A program made the position numbers and the translations under genes. The notes under the pieces were generated by a model, which made no database searches, was not told where the DNA came from, and was given only the letters and a program-made list of their open reading frames with translations. DNA of 64,000 bases from Hydractinia symbiolongicarpus (lineage: Eukaryota > Cnidaria > Hydrozoa > Anthoathecata > Hydractiniidae), in the NCBI RefSeq assembly GCF_029227915.1, contig NC_079886.1, positions 5,082,001-5,146,000 on the forward strand, in the 5' to 3' direction. This document shows, one piece after another, positions 41,576 to 56,100 of this stretch (positions within the stretch are counted from its first letter, which is position 1; each line of letters starts with the position of its first letter).

Positions 41576-42540
41576 ATTGATATCTTAGGCGGTTGTCGAG
41601 TTAAGCGACTGTGTGCTTGCACGCCTTTCGTAGCTCAACATTGTGATTTTCCAGTAACAGTATATTTGACAAGAGTTTGTTACATCAGCCGACTGGAATG
41701 GTAATCTAATAAAACAAAAGTACAGTTGGGAATACAAATTTAATTTAGAAACGCGCCACGTCTAATAACGCATGCTTTTCTGACGATAAAGTCTTTTGTA
41801 GGTTTTAAAAATGCTTGTTTTTCTAAACAACAAGTGTCAATTTTGCAAATTGTGATAAGCGAAACAAAATTGTACAATGTTAAAAAAAAATGTTACCTCT
41901 ACATTTTATAGATAGGACCAATGTGCGCAGATTTTAAATGTTGTTCATTTTTTCTTCAAAAGCATTTTTATAACTGCCAGTCATCCAACACATTGTGATG
42001 TACTCGAGTGTATTTTTACTGATCTAAAGATTTTTTTAATAAAATATAAACTACAGCATTTTAACAACAAATAATAGAAAAAAAGCAACGCAAACGAAGG
42101 AGTAAGTGTCAATTATAAAATGGAAAATGCAAGTCAAGTTTAGAAAATACAGATTGCTAAAGTCTCTGTCGTAAGTTTTGCAGAAAGTATAATAGTAGAA
42201 GAGTTACCTTTAATTGAAGAACAATATCCGCTACCATAAACTTGTTGGAAATGCGTCGTTTCAATTAGAAAAACATACTTGACAACACGAGCGGCAAAAT
42301 GTCCACTGATTTTTTTTTTAAATGGCATTGTGATAGGCAGGTGCCTAAAAGCCTTTAAATGATTGTTTGTCAGATATCAAACTACACTTCTACTATAAAC
42401 TATATTGAATGTATAGGTTATATTTTTTTTTATTTAGAACGTTAAGCTGACTATTATTGATTACTATTCTATGAAAACTGATTTCATTTGCAACTGTGAA
42501 ATGTTAGGCTTCCAAAATAGATAAAGTGATCTTTCTGGCT
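41576..42540. other. Stretch with no recognised gene
   Basis: No feature supported. Confidence 0.4.
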
Positions 42541-42614
42541 TAACTTAATAATAAAAGAAATTTTGTATGATTGTTGCGAACAAAGAAATTTTGTGATAAT
42601 TATCCTTTTTTAAA

Positions 42615-42780
42615 TCCTATCCCAGCTATACCCCTATCCCAGCCATACCCCTATCCCAGCCATACCCCTATCCCAGCTACACCCCTATCCCAGCCATACC
42701 CCTATCCCAGCTATACCCCTATCCCAGCCATACCCCTATCCCAGCCATACCCCTATCCCAGCCATACCCCTATCCCACCT
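42615..42780 (+). repeat. 17-bp minisatellite CCCTATCCCAGCCATAC
   Basis: Roughly ten copies alternating CAGCCATAC and CAGCTATAC/CAGCTACAC. Pro/Tyr-rich peptides read across it are artefacts. A segment reading GATTGTTGCGAACAAAGAAA just before it recurs as GATTGTTACGTACGAAGAAA near 42987, before another C-rich run, so the whole module was duplicated once. Confidence 0.92.
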
Positions 42781-43289
42781 ACACACCTACCCTATCCTAC
42801 ATCTTACCCTACCCTTTTGACCTCAAAACCTATTTACCTCTCTACCCCTATCTCATCACATGTCACTCTGCTCTACTAAATCCCATTCCAATATATAATG
42901 ACACGATAATATTTGAAATTCATGTTATAATATTTTGAGCTTCCATGTTAATTTTTTTTTTTTTAAATAATAAAGGAAATTTTTTATGATTGTTACGTAC
43001 GAAGAAATTTTGTGACATTATAATTCCTTTACTTCCCGTATCTCCACATTTACCTCAAATCCTACCCCACATATACCCCTATCCTTCCTCCTTCTCTACC
43101 CTACCTTACCGACCTCCAAACCTATCACACCGCACGTCACTCTACTCCAATCTCACCACACATCGCTCTACTCAAACTAAATCCTATTTCAACATATAAC
43201 ATAAGACAAAAATATTTTAAATAGATAATATTTTTTGTATATAATTTGATTATTTGGTGATAAAACACAACGAAATACGCTTTTTTGAC

Positions 43290-44110
43290 AGCAGAATTAA
43301 TTGGTAAGCAAACGAGGAGATGAAATTCACTCGCGCTAAAACAGGTGAAGAGATAAGTGCAGTTAGCAGAGGAGATGGAAATCTCTCTGGACAATCAAAA
43401 AAGACATAGAAGGGATAAAAACCTATTAATTTAAAAAACCACAGCAACCAAGGAGATAAATTTATTTTTAAAAAAACAGAGGAGATAGAATTCACTCAAA
43501 GGACATGAAATTCACAAAGAGGAGATGTAATTCACTCTAAAAATAATATAAATCTACCGGGATAGAAATCGGCTTATATAAAGAACAACAACAATAACAA
43601 AAAAGGAGATTGGAATCACTTTTAAAAAACAACAACAGAAGAGGAGATCAAATTCACTCACGTCAAAAACAACTTGAAATAAGTTCAATTATAATAAACA
43701 AAGAGATGGAATTCACTTTGAACAACAACTAAAATATAGAAGGGATAAAAATCCACTTATGTAAAAAACAACAACAAGCGAGGAGATAAATTATTTTTTA
43801 AAAAGCAGAGGAGATGAAATTCACCCAGAGGAGATTAAATTCACTCAGAGGAGATGTAATTCACTCTGCACAACAATAAAAACAACCGGGATAGAAATCT
43901 ACCTGTGTTAAAAACAACAACAACAATAAAAAAGGGGATTGGAATCACTTTTTAAAAACAACAACAAAAGAGGAGATAAATTCACTCGCGTTAAAAACAA
44001 CTTTATTTATAATAACCAGAGTGCATAGAATCCACTTTAAACCATAATAAAAATAGAAGGTATAGAAATCCACTTATGTAGAGAGAAAAAGCATTAGTTG
44101 GGTGTAATTC
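43290..44110. repeat. Nested GAGGAGATGAAATTCACTC minisatellite with ~330-bp super-period
   Basis: GAGGAGAT-AAATTCACTC blocks occur about every 30-90 bp (43313, 43482, 43519, 43642, 43808 and others). Larger blocks repeat at about 329 bp: GAGGAGATAAATT at 43451 and 43780, GGGATAGAAATC near 43560 and 43890, GATTGGAATCACTT near 43606 and 43938. Confidence 0.85.
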
Positions 44111-44334
44111 ACTCTTTTTAAACGAAAGAAAAGGTGGTGCGATTCATATCAGTATGCAAAAAAATAGTAAGCCTTGCTAATTTGGAAGAATATAAACATA
44201 CCTCAATGCAGAACATATAAGCTGACAGATGTTGTTGTTATTGTGGGAGGAATGGATGTCGCAACGCTAAAATAAAAATTTCATAAAATTAGGAACTCTA
44301 CATGTTGAAAGAACCATTAATACTTAAGTGCTAA

Positions 44335-44792
44335 CCCTATTCATGCGTAGTAAATATTATGCGTCCCTCGCGTTACACACTCATTGAGGACCCCAGGATG
44401 TTATGTTTTTACATCATTTTGGGTAATAGCTGATGAGGTTTGGGGCTATATGAAATTATTAATTTTAATTCAATTCTGACAAAAATGCACTGAATGAACA
44501 ATAAAAATCATTAAAAAGCGTCATTTTTTTATTTTTTGTCTAACTGACGCCTCAGTTAGTTTAATTGATTATGGTGAAATTTATTCAAAGTAAGAAGAAA
44601 ATATTTTTAATCCTTTACGAAAGATATACCCCGAACAACGGGTCTTAAAAAAACATGTATTTCTACATTTGTACCAATTTCTATGACTTACGATTACAAC
44701 AAATAATAAGTTACGGCGGTACGGCATGAATCTTCCCTCCCAACCTTCACCACAACAATCGCCTCTCTCTTTACGTCTCGCGATGAATAGGG
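44335..44792. mobile_element. 458-bp MITE with TTAA-type ends
   Basis: CCCTATTCATGCG at the left faces CGCGATGAATAGGG at the right. The right flank is TTAA and the left CTAA. TTAA targets and CCC-starting ends are typical of piggyBac-like (and Kolobok) elements. No credible ORF inside. Confidence 0.6.
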
Positions 44793-44799
44793 TTAACAT

Positions 44800-46440
44800 T
44801 TGTAAAAATGGAAAAATTTGCTGGCAAAAAACGTTTCTTCCTTTCGTAAATTGTTCAAAATATATTTTTATTATGCACGATTACAACTTACCCCTCATTA
44901 TCCGAGAACGGGTAAGGATGCAAGAGAGTTTCAGATGATGTGAGGAAGTTCCAGAGTATGTGAGAGAGTTTCGGAGGATTTGAGCAAACCAAGAAATCTT
45001 TACCAGCCAGACATCTGAAGTATATCGCAGCAGTGTAGTGGTAAAAATTGCGTTTTTTTATTATTTTCTTTAAAACTATTTTTAAATTACATAGGTATAT
45101 ATATATATAATATTATAATTTATGAGCAATTAGAATGAATCTTTGGTTTATGAATTTATGAACTGTGAACGTAGATGACACCTCAAATTGAAAAATATTC
45201 TAGACCATGAAAGAGCAATTGAAGTAAAGAAGTCACAATTAGCAGGTTTGGTCATTTCTCTTAAAGGAAAGTCGAAGTCAATTCATGGATCGATCAAGAA
45301 TTAAGTTCTGAAAAGGGCACTACCATTTAAGAAATTTCGAGTTAATTATAATTCAGTCATCCAAACTGCATTATATCACCTTCAAGGTAGCTCACATTTC
45401 ACTTAGCAACTGAATATGTGCTCGGTCTTTAAGCTTACAGAAAAATCAGAAAAGTCAACAAAGATAATAAGCATAAGGAAGAATATCTTAGGTTTACTTA
45501 AAACAATTGTTGGAACCACGCAAAGCGTAGCGTTGTACCTAAAAACGTATTTAAAGAGATAATCAGAGTCGTTGTTGGGAATTAAAACAGCTAATTACTT
45601 AAAAAATCCTATAGTTTACATTCACAACCTACAAATACGAGCTATAGCAAGGAAAAGAACTTTCTATCCCTACTGTGGCATATCATGTTTGTGTCTTCTA
45701 AAATTCAACAGACAGCCACTGAATGTTATGTAACAAAGAGATCTAACCACTCTAAAAATTAGAGAATTATCATGTTTTTCACACCAAAAGGGCTGAGGCG
45801 ATATACAAAATTATGTTGTCAAATTCAGGCATTATCAGAGGTTTTCCAAGACAAATTGCCAAAGTTCATTTCACGGTTGTGAAATAGTAATAATGATATT
45901 AACAAAGAACATGATGCAACTAACTTAATTTTAAATCTACATTTTCAGCTTGGCCCTATTCACAGAACTGATAGTAAATTGAATCAAGTCGGCCTGGAAT
46001 CCATCCTTACTTAAATATATCATCGACATGGTATTCAAATAGAAAGGTTATTGCATGCACTAGCCAACAATTGTCTAACATGGAAAAAAGATGCTAACAA
46101 TGTGAAAACGTTTACGGTGTAGAATGATTTCACTTATATTTATATGTCAACTTTGCATTTGGACTACAAAGATAAAATCACACATTTTCTTTGCGATGAC
46201 CAAAGAAGAAATTGCCAATGAAAAAAAACGTTATGTGGCATTGAAAGCTAACAAAGTACTTGTTCTGATAACTGACACAATATCGCAAAAGTGGGAAAAT
46301 TGCTCTGAATGGGATAATAAAAAGGGGGGATAAAGATTTTGTAATTGAAAATCTAAAAAAAAGAAATAAGAAGGGAGAGAATAAGTTGTGAAATTTTAAA
46401 TAGAAATATGTCCGTAAAATTTAAGAATTAAAGATAAAAG
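44800..46440. other. Stretch with no supported gene
   Basis: Around 45640-45760 the plus strand has broken frames (for example RKRTFYPYCGISCLCLLKF) that may be a decayed zinc-finger-bearing transposon relic, but the evidence is too thin to annotate. Confidence 0.35.
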
Positions 46441-46760
46441 AAGATTGAACTTATACTTATTGAATTTATATTTATTGAATTTATATTTATTGAATTTATA
46501 TTTATTGAATTTATACTTTTTGAATTTATAAATTTATATTTATTTAATTTATACTTATTGAATTTATACTTATTGAATTTATAAATTTATATTTATTTAA
46601 TTTATACTTATTGAATTTATATTTATTGAATTTATAAATTTATATTTATTTAATTTATACTTATTGAATTTATACTTATTGAATTTATAAATTTATATTT
46701 ATTTAATTTATACTTATTGAATTTATATTTATTGAATTTATATTTATTACATTTATTCTT
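46441..46760. repeat. TTATTGAATTTATATT minisatellite with 54-bp super-period
   Basis: A 15-16 bp unit repeats throughout; TAAATTTATATTTATTTAAT recurs near 46528, 46582, 46636 and 46690. It abuts the TA of the MITE that follows. Confidence 0.92.
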
Positions 46761-46766
46761 ATAATA

Positions 46767-47198
46767 GAGTTGCCGCCCGATAAGTGGAACGTTCATAGAA
46801 ACACAAAAATGATTTCACTTAGTGATATCCAATTATATCGAAAGTAAAAAATACAGATTGAAAATTAAACATAGCGACTTTAATTTTTTTGAGGACACAT
46901 TACTTTCTTTTAATTATTTGAACATTCTGTCTGACGTTTTAATTCTTAAACAAACGTTTAGATAAAAACTTTCTTTTTGATGCCTGTACGGATGACATGT
47001 TGTCTTCAGAAAAAAAACTGTTAGTTCTAAAAAATCCGTGAACAAAATCCACCGAACTAAATTTTTACTTATTTAGTTTTCATTTATCTAAGGAAATTAT
47101 AAAAGCTCGAAAAGAGACCAATGCAAGGAACTTGCGAACATGGTTCCGCTTATATAAGGTTTAACTTATGACGAGTTCCACATATCGAGCGGCAACTG
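46767..47198. mobile_element. 432-bp Tc1/mariner-like MITE with TA target duplication
   Basis: The left end is GAGTTGCCGCCCGATAAGTG and the right end, reversed, is CAGTTGCCGCTCGATATGTG; the similarity continues to GGAAC. TA flanks both ends (46765-46766 and 47199-47200). No transposase frame. Confidence 0.8.
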
Positions 47199-50100
47199 TA
47201 TACTTAATCACACTAGCCAGCAGCAGCATTAGCAGTCCATGTTGACAGTCAGGATTAGCCAAAACACGCACCGGTTCACTAAAATGAAAAAACAGATGAT
47301 ATTTAACATACTCAGAAAAAATATATGCTTAAAAACACGTTTAAAGGAACAAAGATTCCTAGCACTTTTTATAAATATTATCGTTTGTCTCAACCCATAG
47401 ACAAAAATGCTATTTATGTCTTACCAGATTTTCTGGATGCACATTGGAAGGATCACGGAAACGTTGGAAACTTCTAGCGGAGTTTAGAGCTTCTTTCAAC
47501 TGGATCAGTCCAGGCACGAAGGAAAAGATTGTGAGAAAGATGAAAAGTGCAGTGGTGGATCCAGGATATTAAAGAAAAACTTTAGTACTGGAGAAAGTAA
47601 TATTGATTTTGCTAGTCACAGTGATATCGAGAGTGATAATTCGATAAACCAAATATGTATCTTGCTGTAATTTCGCTATTCCTAAATCCACCACTGCATT
47701 ATAGCTGGTGATAAAACCCTGGTTTAGTAAATATAAAGATGTCTCGTAACTTCTGATGTAAGATAGATTACCGATTGTGCAAGGTTACGTTCAAATAGCC
47801 AGTTCTGCGGACTGCAAATTGAATCTCATTGCCACGAAATTACTGTAGTAGCAATGCACAAAGTTGCTCTACTTCTCTATAAAATTTGTTACAAATAAGA
47901 TTTTTATGGACATCAATATAAATTGATAAGTATCTGACAATGAAATTTTAATTATCCAGAATTGATTTTAAAGTTTCTTTGCAAGAAAAGAACTCATTGA
48001 TCAAAAAGATTATTCAGAATCTTTTTAAATGAATAAAGCGAGTGCAGAGCAAAACTGGAAAGCCGAGTTTAGAAGAAAAGACGCTTTTTGATACCGAATT
48101 TTTATCCTTGAATACTTAAATATTATTTAGATAAAATCTTGATTATGATCAAGTAAATAGGTTATAATGTCGTTAAAGTTAAGTTAATGTAGATACGCAA
48201 AAAATATAACAGATAAAGATGCCTTTAATGAGATCAGGCGCAAAGAGAAAATATATTTAAGGTTGAACGTTGAAATAGATAGCAAATTTCAGTTGTCACT
48301 AACGAGAATAATAAGCGTGCTGTCATTATGGTAAAATTATATTTCAAAGATGAGTATTCAAAATTTAAAGTTCGGTACTTAAATGCTTTAATACTCATGA
48401 AACTTTTAAGGAACATTTTTTCTACAAAATTCAACCTTTTGCAAACAAGTCGAAGATGTTTCCATGATGATCTTTTCTCCAGTCTTATTAAGTCAAAACC
48501 TCGCTCGACAAAAGAGGTTGAGTCCCAAGATGAATTAGAAACATTTAAGAAAAATACAAAAAATAGAAAACATGAAGGCTTTACGCAAATTTTGTGTTTC
48601 TTGCATAAAAGTGTTATTTTGTAATGTATCAGTTAAGGTGCACAAAATATTTTGTGCGTGTAGAGAGATTTATCTTATAGAATGATTTTCGTATCGGAAA
48701 GAAATAATGTAATATATGAGTTTATAATATAAAAACGGTTCAAATAATGTATATATAGTAGGCAACAGTAAAAAGATTAAGCTCAGGGTTTTTTCACCAG
48801 CTATGAGATAAAGAAGAAAGAAGAAAATAGAAGTTAAAAATGGAACATAAAACATATAACAAGTAACATAAAACATAAAACATGGGGAGTAAACACCGTC
48901 CCATTTCACCCTATTCGGTCCGGGGTGAAGGTATTGGAGAGGGAGGTGGATTCCGCCTCCCCTGCTGTTTATTTGTAATAACTCTCTGTTGCTGTGCTGC
49001 ATGGTTGTGATACTTACTAACTTTCCATATTTATCTATTAGACACCTGCATGTCAAGTGCGTAGGTAGACAATACCTTATTATTACTATCTCTTACAAGA
49101 AACTGATAAAAACTGTGAAATACGTTGTATGAGGTTAACTAAAGAAGAGTTGTGTTCAAAATAGTTTATTGATAGCTGATTGCGGTTGATGAAGTAAAAT
49201 ATAATTTTCTTGGTGGCAGAGGGTGGTTTTCTGTAAATGTAAAATTGATTTTCATGGTGGCACTGTGTGATTTTCTGCTAATAATAACAAAAAAAAATTC
49301 TTGGTGGAAGAGATTATTTTATTTTAAAATATAATATCAATATTTCGAGGTGGCAGAGAATGGTTTTCTGTTTACAACGATGTAAAATATAATTTTCATG
49401 GGGGTAGAGGAAAATCAATAAAACGATCTACAACCTTTCCATCATGACCAGTGCTTCTTACAACAAAACGTATTCTTTCTTATTAAAATGAAAAACCAAT
49501 GATGATTGGAAGAAACTGATTGCATTATGGATTGAAATGACCACTCATGGCCGAACTAAAAAAATCCAGCTCTAGCACCATCCCTTGACGGTAAGGTTTA
49601 GGAAGTAGCTTTGGAAATACCATCAACGAACATAGTTAAGGTCGATGAATTAGAACTAATCATTCAACAATTGAATAAGATATGTAAAAAAGAGAAAAAG
49701 TAAAGAATTCATCAATTTGTGACTTTAGTTTGATATAAGATTACATAAAACAAAAACCTGCAAGACTACTATATGAAATGACGTCATGTGATTTATAATA
49801 AAGTGCGTATTGAACTAACTAAATTATGTGCCTATTATGTTCCCCAGTTTTGCTAGTTACAAGAACTCAGCATTAAAACAGAGCCTACTTCTTATGAAAA
49901 AGACAAATTGGATGAAGATGACTCCAACCAAAGAAAGTATCGGTAACACGATGCACTATATGCGATAAATGGCCAGATGGAAACTCCCAAGACAATGATG
50001 CTCTTTTTATTGTCAATGAAATAATCTGGCATTAAAATGAGAACATGGATTCCAAGCAATTACAAAGTTTAGTTACTAAGACCCGAAACAGTTGTCTGCT

Positions 50101-53100
50101 TGGTTGTGGAGCCAAAAGATGGTCTTCGGAGAAAGAAATTTATCTGAATACCTACAGCCCTTGCCTATTTACTTACTTACTAAAAGAAATGCCGCTTCTT
50201 TCATGAACCGCATCAAATGGAGCTCAAGACAACTTCAAGCAAACACTCCACCATTCCACTTAAAAATCCCACCTTAACTAATTGCAACAATAGATTCTCC
50301 AAAACTATTGACAAATTCCGATATGTTAAATGAAACTATGGCTGTTCGACAACATCATCAGTTTGCACAACCTTGATGTAAACAATTATCAAAATTTAAA
50401 ACTAAAACAGGAATTACATAGTGTAACAATGCTGAATTGAGAAATGAAATAACTAAGATTTCTGAAAACGCATTATCTATTTGTAACTCATGGCATTATT
50501 TATTTAGTGGTTGAGTTTAAGAATAACACACATACTCAATGTAATATTACTATAGGACTATCCTCAAATAATTCTAGAAATTATTGGTTGGAAATGAGTT
50601 ATGTAAAAACCGGAAGATCACTTAAATAACTTTCATTTAGATTCCAGAAACTATAAATAAAATCATAATATTCGTTCTACAACTCAAGTGTGAATTTTAA
50701 GCAGATATTGGTATTTTGGACAAATTTCGATCTTGCGATGTCACAAAAAATGCTGAAATAAGCAAAGTATTTCTTTCATAACATACTGTAAGTGTGCCAT
50801 GTATGATTCAAATAACCCCCAATCATAATATGTTCGAGAAACCCGGACCGAATAGGGTCAAGCTTATGGTGATTTATACTTTTAACCATTTTACAATGAG
50901 TACCACTAAACATTTTATTAATACCATTGCTATTATTCTTATGCAGGAGAAAAGCATTGCATCCCTGCATAGAGTTTTGTATTGAGACACAAATGTGATG
51001 ATTTGCCCAGTAAGTTATGTAACAAGAAAATGATGCACCTCGCTAAAGAGGTGGATGCACGCAGATGTCACGTCTGTGTAGTTAGTTCAACAATGCTTTG
51101 ACTTAGCGTATTAATCTTGCATTTACTCCTGTACAGCGTCCTGTAACATACCAGTCTGTCAAAGATGCTTCAATGAAACAGATAAAGAGATTTATTGCAG
51201 CGAATATAAATAATAAAACCGCTTTTTTATACGCATATTAAGCTCTTGCTCTCGTTGACCTAAAATTCTTGAATGTTAAGACTAGAAGAAATCCAACGCA
51301 ATATATAAATATATATTTAAAAGTGCCAATACAGAAAAAATTATCACCTGTTTACCAATTATTCTTCCTGTTCTAATACTTAAAAGCGTGTTTTCTTACG
51401 AATTATGGTGGTGTGTAAAATTTATGATTATGACACGTGTGGTTTTATAAAAAACAACGGCAACAAAATTTGTTCAAGAATAAATTTAAAGTTGAAGAAA
51501 ATGGTTTTTCACCGAAGAGTTTCAGTAAATACTTCTGTTTCTGTAGGCTTTTCCGGAAGCTCATTTAAATAAATCGAAGTTTTCCGAAAAAAGATGTGGC
51601 TTGGCATTAGTTGACGTAAATTTGTCCAACCAGTCACCACGACATATTTCAGTGGATGCATTTTTAGTGAATGGAGTTTACATTTTCATTGAATAACACT
51701 ACCTGATATTTTTGAATCTTTTTCATGACTGACTTCATTTTTGTTTTATAACAATCAGAATTTGATTATGTCCAGCAGTTCAAAAATTTGTCCGTCTTTC
51801 ATTTATTTATTACTATAAGTTTTCTGTCTTATAAACCTTTCTATAGGCTTTTTAATGATTAACGTGCCACTAGATCACAAAAATTTGAGGAGCTTTTTGG
51901 CCAATCGACAATTTTTATATAATAAACTTTTTTATAGATTTAATTATTGTCTGCCAGTTCTTTAGCATTCTCTAAACATAACACACACAGTGAAATTTCA
52001 AAGTTTCGTCGTTACGTCAAATTTGTATTTCCACAGAAATAGCTGTCTTCTGCGTCGAAAAATTAAGATTTATATTACATATTTTCAAATCATTATTTAC
52101 GCAAAATGAATAAATATGATTAATATGTACAATTCACACATTTATACTTTTGTGAAGATATTTTTGGTTTGCCAATTCTCGATATCTGTACCTCAAACGA
52201 AAAAAAATGTCAAACCTAACGCTGATAAACTTTTTATACTATACACTGGAGTTCTTGTCCGTTAGCTCGCGAGGATGATGTGGAGAAAGATTTATCCGAT
52301 ATTTCATTGATTTCGTTAATAAGGATTTCTAAGTAACCCAGTATACAGACATTAACTCATGCTTGCTTCTCGTTAAACTTTTAATAACAAGTTATATTCA
52401 ATTTTCTTCCACTTACTTACTTTTTTCGTTTTATCGTCCAATTCATTGGGAAATCGAGATATCGAGAAATGAGATACCTTACGAAACACGGACTGGACCA
52501 TCTGCAGGTTAGGCCGAGCCCCCTCAAAAAATGTTTTTCTACCTTTGACTTGAAAAGTACCTTCGTTGTGAATGGAACCTCTAATATCTTAACGAGACAA
52601 AAATGTTATTCGGAAATACTACTGATAATGCACGTAAAAGCAGTTTTTTCTGAATTTTGTGTGTTCTATGACTTCAGGTCATTCTCTTTTTCAGTTTCAA
52701 TTTTTTTTTGAAGTTTTGACATTAGTCATATTTTTCTGATTTTTTTTTTTACATTCCTTTTTTTAAAATTATTTGTAATCAATTTTAACGCGTCTTCCGT
52801 ATGACGCAATTTCGCAGATATCTCCAGTTCTTGTTTCGTAAAGTTTTTATAAAACAGTAGCACATCCGTGCAAAAATTAATCGAAATCGTACACACCATA
52901 AAAATCCAATAGTTTTTCAAATTTAGGATGGAAGAATTATCGATAAACAGATTTCTAAAAATGATTAATAAAGATTGCAAACATAAAAAAACATTAACAA
53001 TGATTTTTTTGAATGAAACAAACAAGAACTTGTAGACACGAGGACACAAGCCTTTAACACGTACAGAGGAAAACCTAACTCCGGTACTAAAGTAAAAATA

Positions 53101-56100
53101 CTTAAGGTGGATGTACACCAGCATGACATTTGTGGTAAAAGATCTGAATTACTTTTAATAGTGTATTGACGATATCATCTCAAGATACTGATATTATCAG
53201 AAGATAACATCGCAAAAGATAACGTTTGATTTCTTTTCTGGCGATTGCAAACTTTACGAAAATACTTAGTTTTGTAGTATTCAATTTCTAATTTATTTAC
53301 AGATGGTGCACTAGTGTAAAAAACGCCCTCCCTCCAGCTTATTTGATTAGGATATGAAAGCATACGACTGAATTAAAAGATTGACGCGATTACATATCTG
53401 CGTGACAACTCACGGTTATCAGTAGGTAGTGAACAAATGGAGTATGCAGTCGCTTTAAACGAACAAAAATTTTTCTTTTTTAGTTATTGTTTTGAAAAAA
53501 AGTAACTCCTTCACGCAATAAAATGATTGAAAATAAAATCTTTTTAAATATGTAAAACTGAAATACTTACAAAGGTTTTTTTGAGATAAAATAGGCTTAT
53601 CTTTTGCATTTATGGCATGCTTGACGAAGAACTTTTGATCGATTAATGAAATACGATTTTTATCCGTAAGCCATCAAATACTTTCGTCGTAAATTTATAA
53701 ACTGGCTAAGTTGTTTAACTTCTTATCAAATCTGCATAACTTTAGTATACTCTCCTAAGACGGCTCGTGTATCATGTAGCCATTGAAAGGTGTTAAAACA
53801 GACCGAAAATGGTGGAAAACTCCTGATAAATGACAAGAAAAGTAGATATTGCTGTTGCTATGTAGTTTATTTAAATTTTGGTCAAGAATAAGAAATGTTG
53901 CCCATTTTTCACTAGTCCACCATACAAAACAAGTTGGAACGTATTTTGAATTTCAAAATACTAATTTAAATAAAAAAGAATGATTTTCTATAACCATTTT
54001 GGAGTGTACTAAGTTTGAAATGCAACTAAATTGATGCGTCGACAATAATTCATTTTAGCAAATTTTTGTAAAATTTCACATTATCAAGTATTTATGAGTT
54101 TACATCAAAGCAGCCTAACTTCGTTTGCCCCCTTTTTAAAGAATAGAGGTATCTTACTATGCAAAACGGTTTGATGAGATATAGGATATACAATTCATAA
54201 CTGTTTTTGTAACCAAAGATAAAAAATAATTATTGTCCTTACTAATGAAACGTGGAAATTTTTGACATTTTTATAAAGAAACATCTCTTGAGTTCCAGTT
54301 ATACTTTCCCAAAACTTATTAGAATATATAAAACAAATATGGACAAATATAATATGTTAAAACTCAAAAAATCAAGACAATTAAAAATTGATTTTTAAAA
54401 TGAATAAAGACCTCAACAAAAATTAATTACAGAAGTTTCTTGATCTTAAGTCACTTTTCCCTGTTCCAAATTTCGTTTTTCGACCATCTGTGAGCCTTAC
54501 TACTAAAGAAAATTCATTTGCTTTTTATACCGCAGAATCAGAAATAGGCCCATTTTCATTTAAGAGTTGCTACATTTCAATTTCTCTATTTTGTAATTTT
54601 TGTGTTCTCACCTTTGACAACTCAGGTACAAAATTTGTATAATATAGTTTGGCATGACAATATAACTGAGACACGGATATCATAAGCCAGTGTACATTCA
54701 CCTTGAATACCTAAGTTAAAAGATAGTGTAGTTCAGTAAACTTACATTACTTTAAAAAGAAAGTTGAAACAAGAAATAAAACAGCATCTCCTCTTTAATT
54801 GAAATCAAAATTGTATCTCATCAATATTTTTAGGCGGTTATAAGAAATAAGTTTTTTTTGCATCATGAGCCAGTGAAGTTTTACCAAAGTCCGTCAAAAC
54901 ATTTTATTGTCTGAGAGTGAGTCTTCTAATTAAGAATAAAAAAACACTTGAAGTTCAAACTCTTATTTGGGATTTTTACGTTGATTACTCGATCCACAAC
55001 CCTGCCTAAGTAATAAGGTTCAATGATCTTTTGTAATACTGTGTCTGGAATTGTAGGAAGTAAGCAAGTGATGCGTTTCGTTATTGGTAAATTTATAAAC
55101 ATCGTCTGTACCGGACGGAAAAAAGCACTTTCAACAATCGAAAGCTGATAAAACAAAAATGACATATCAATCAACAACTGAACACGGCGATTTTGAAAGA
55201 CTTATTTTTAAAAAAGAGAAATTAAAGTTTAAGAAAATTCACTCAAAGTATAGCTATATAAAGAAATGAAAAAAAAACTTATTGCTTTGACCTCTCAACT
55301 GTGTAAATGTAAAAAACGTATGTAAATGCATCATGTATCATTGATTTAAAACATTTGATAAACACTTAAGAGGAGATCTTGTTTTCATAATGCATCTGAG
55401 AAGGACAGAGACCCGGATTCAAAGCACTAGAATTACTTTCGTTTTTATTGTTTAAGATAATGAATCAAAAGCTTGTTTTCTCGACCGATTTTGAAAACAG
55501 ACTTTTTGTACAGAAAATTTTTACCATTTTTAGTTAATAGTCGTAAATTCACCGATTTTATAAATACTATATAAAAATATCAGTATTATTAATTTAGCAC
55601 ATGCTTTAGATCGCCCAATATTCAATTACTTTTTAAAAAGACAAAAACAGATGATAATAGCACGAGAAGAAATTGTCCCCTTCCCCTTAACCTTCTCTCT
55701 CTTATATAGTAACAGCTAAGGCAAGTAAACAATATTTAGCATGATTAGAACAGAATACATTAATTACTTTTTTACTGAAATCTTTTGTCACAATAAAAAT
55801 TATGATTCTCATCTGATTCTAGCTGATAATGCAGAAGTAAGCAAAAAAATCTTCAATATGTTAATACAACAAAAACAATAGTTAAAGCATTCCTCTGATG
55901 TGTGTTACTATCTGTATTAAACGGTAATTAGATATACTGTAAATGCAATGCATGATCTTTTTCATGTCATGAAGCTCTGACGGAGATAGGTAAGTCAGCA
56001 GTCAGTTTGAACAGGACAGCAGGATTAAAGTGATAAGCAACTCAACTCAGTGTTGCGTAAACTAAACATGTTAGACATCTGCTTGCATAAACCTGCATAG

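Noticed and set aside
45640-45760. Decayed zinc-finger-like peptide (FYPYCGISC)
   Set aside because: Too short and frame-broken; the remaining His ligands are not visible.
52726-53124. 132-codon minus-strand frame as a membrane protein gene
   Set aside because: No recognised motif, AT-driven hydrophobic composition, no splice or neighbour support; kept only as an unexplained frame.
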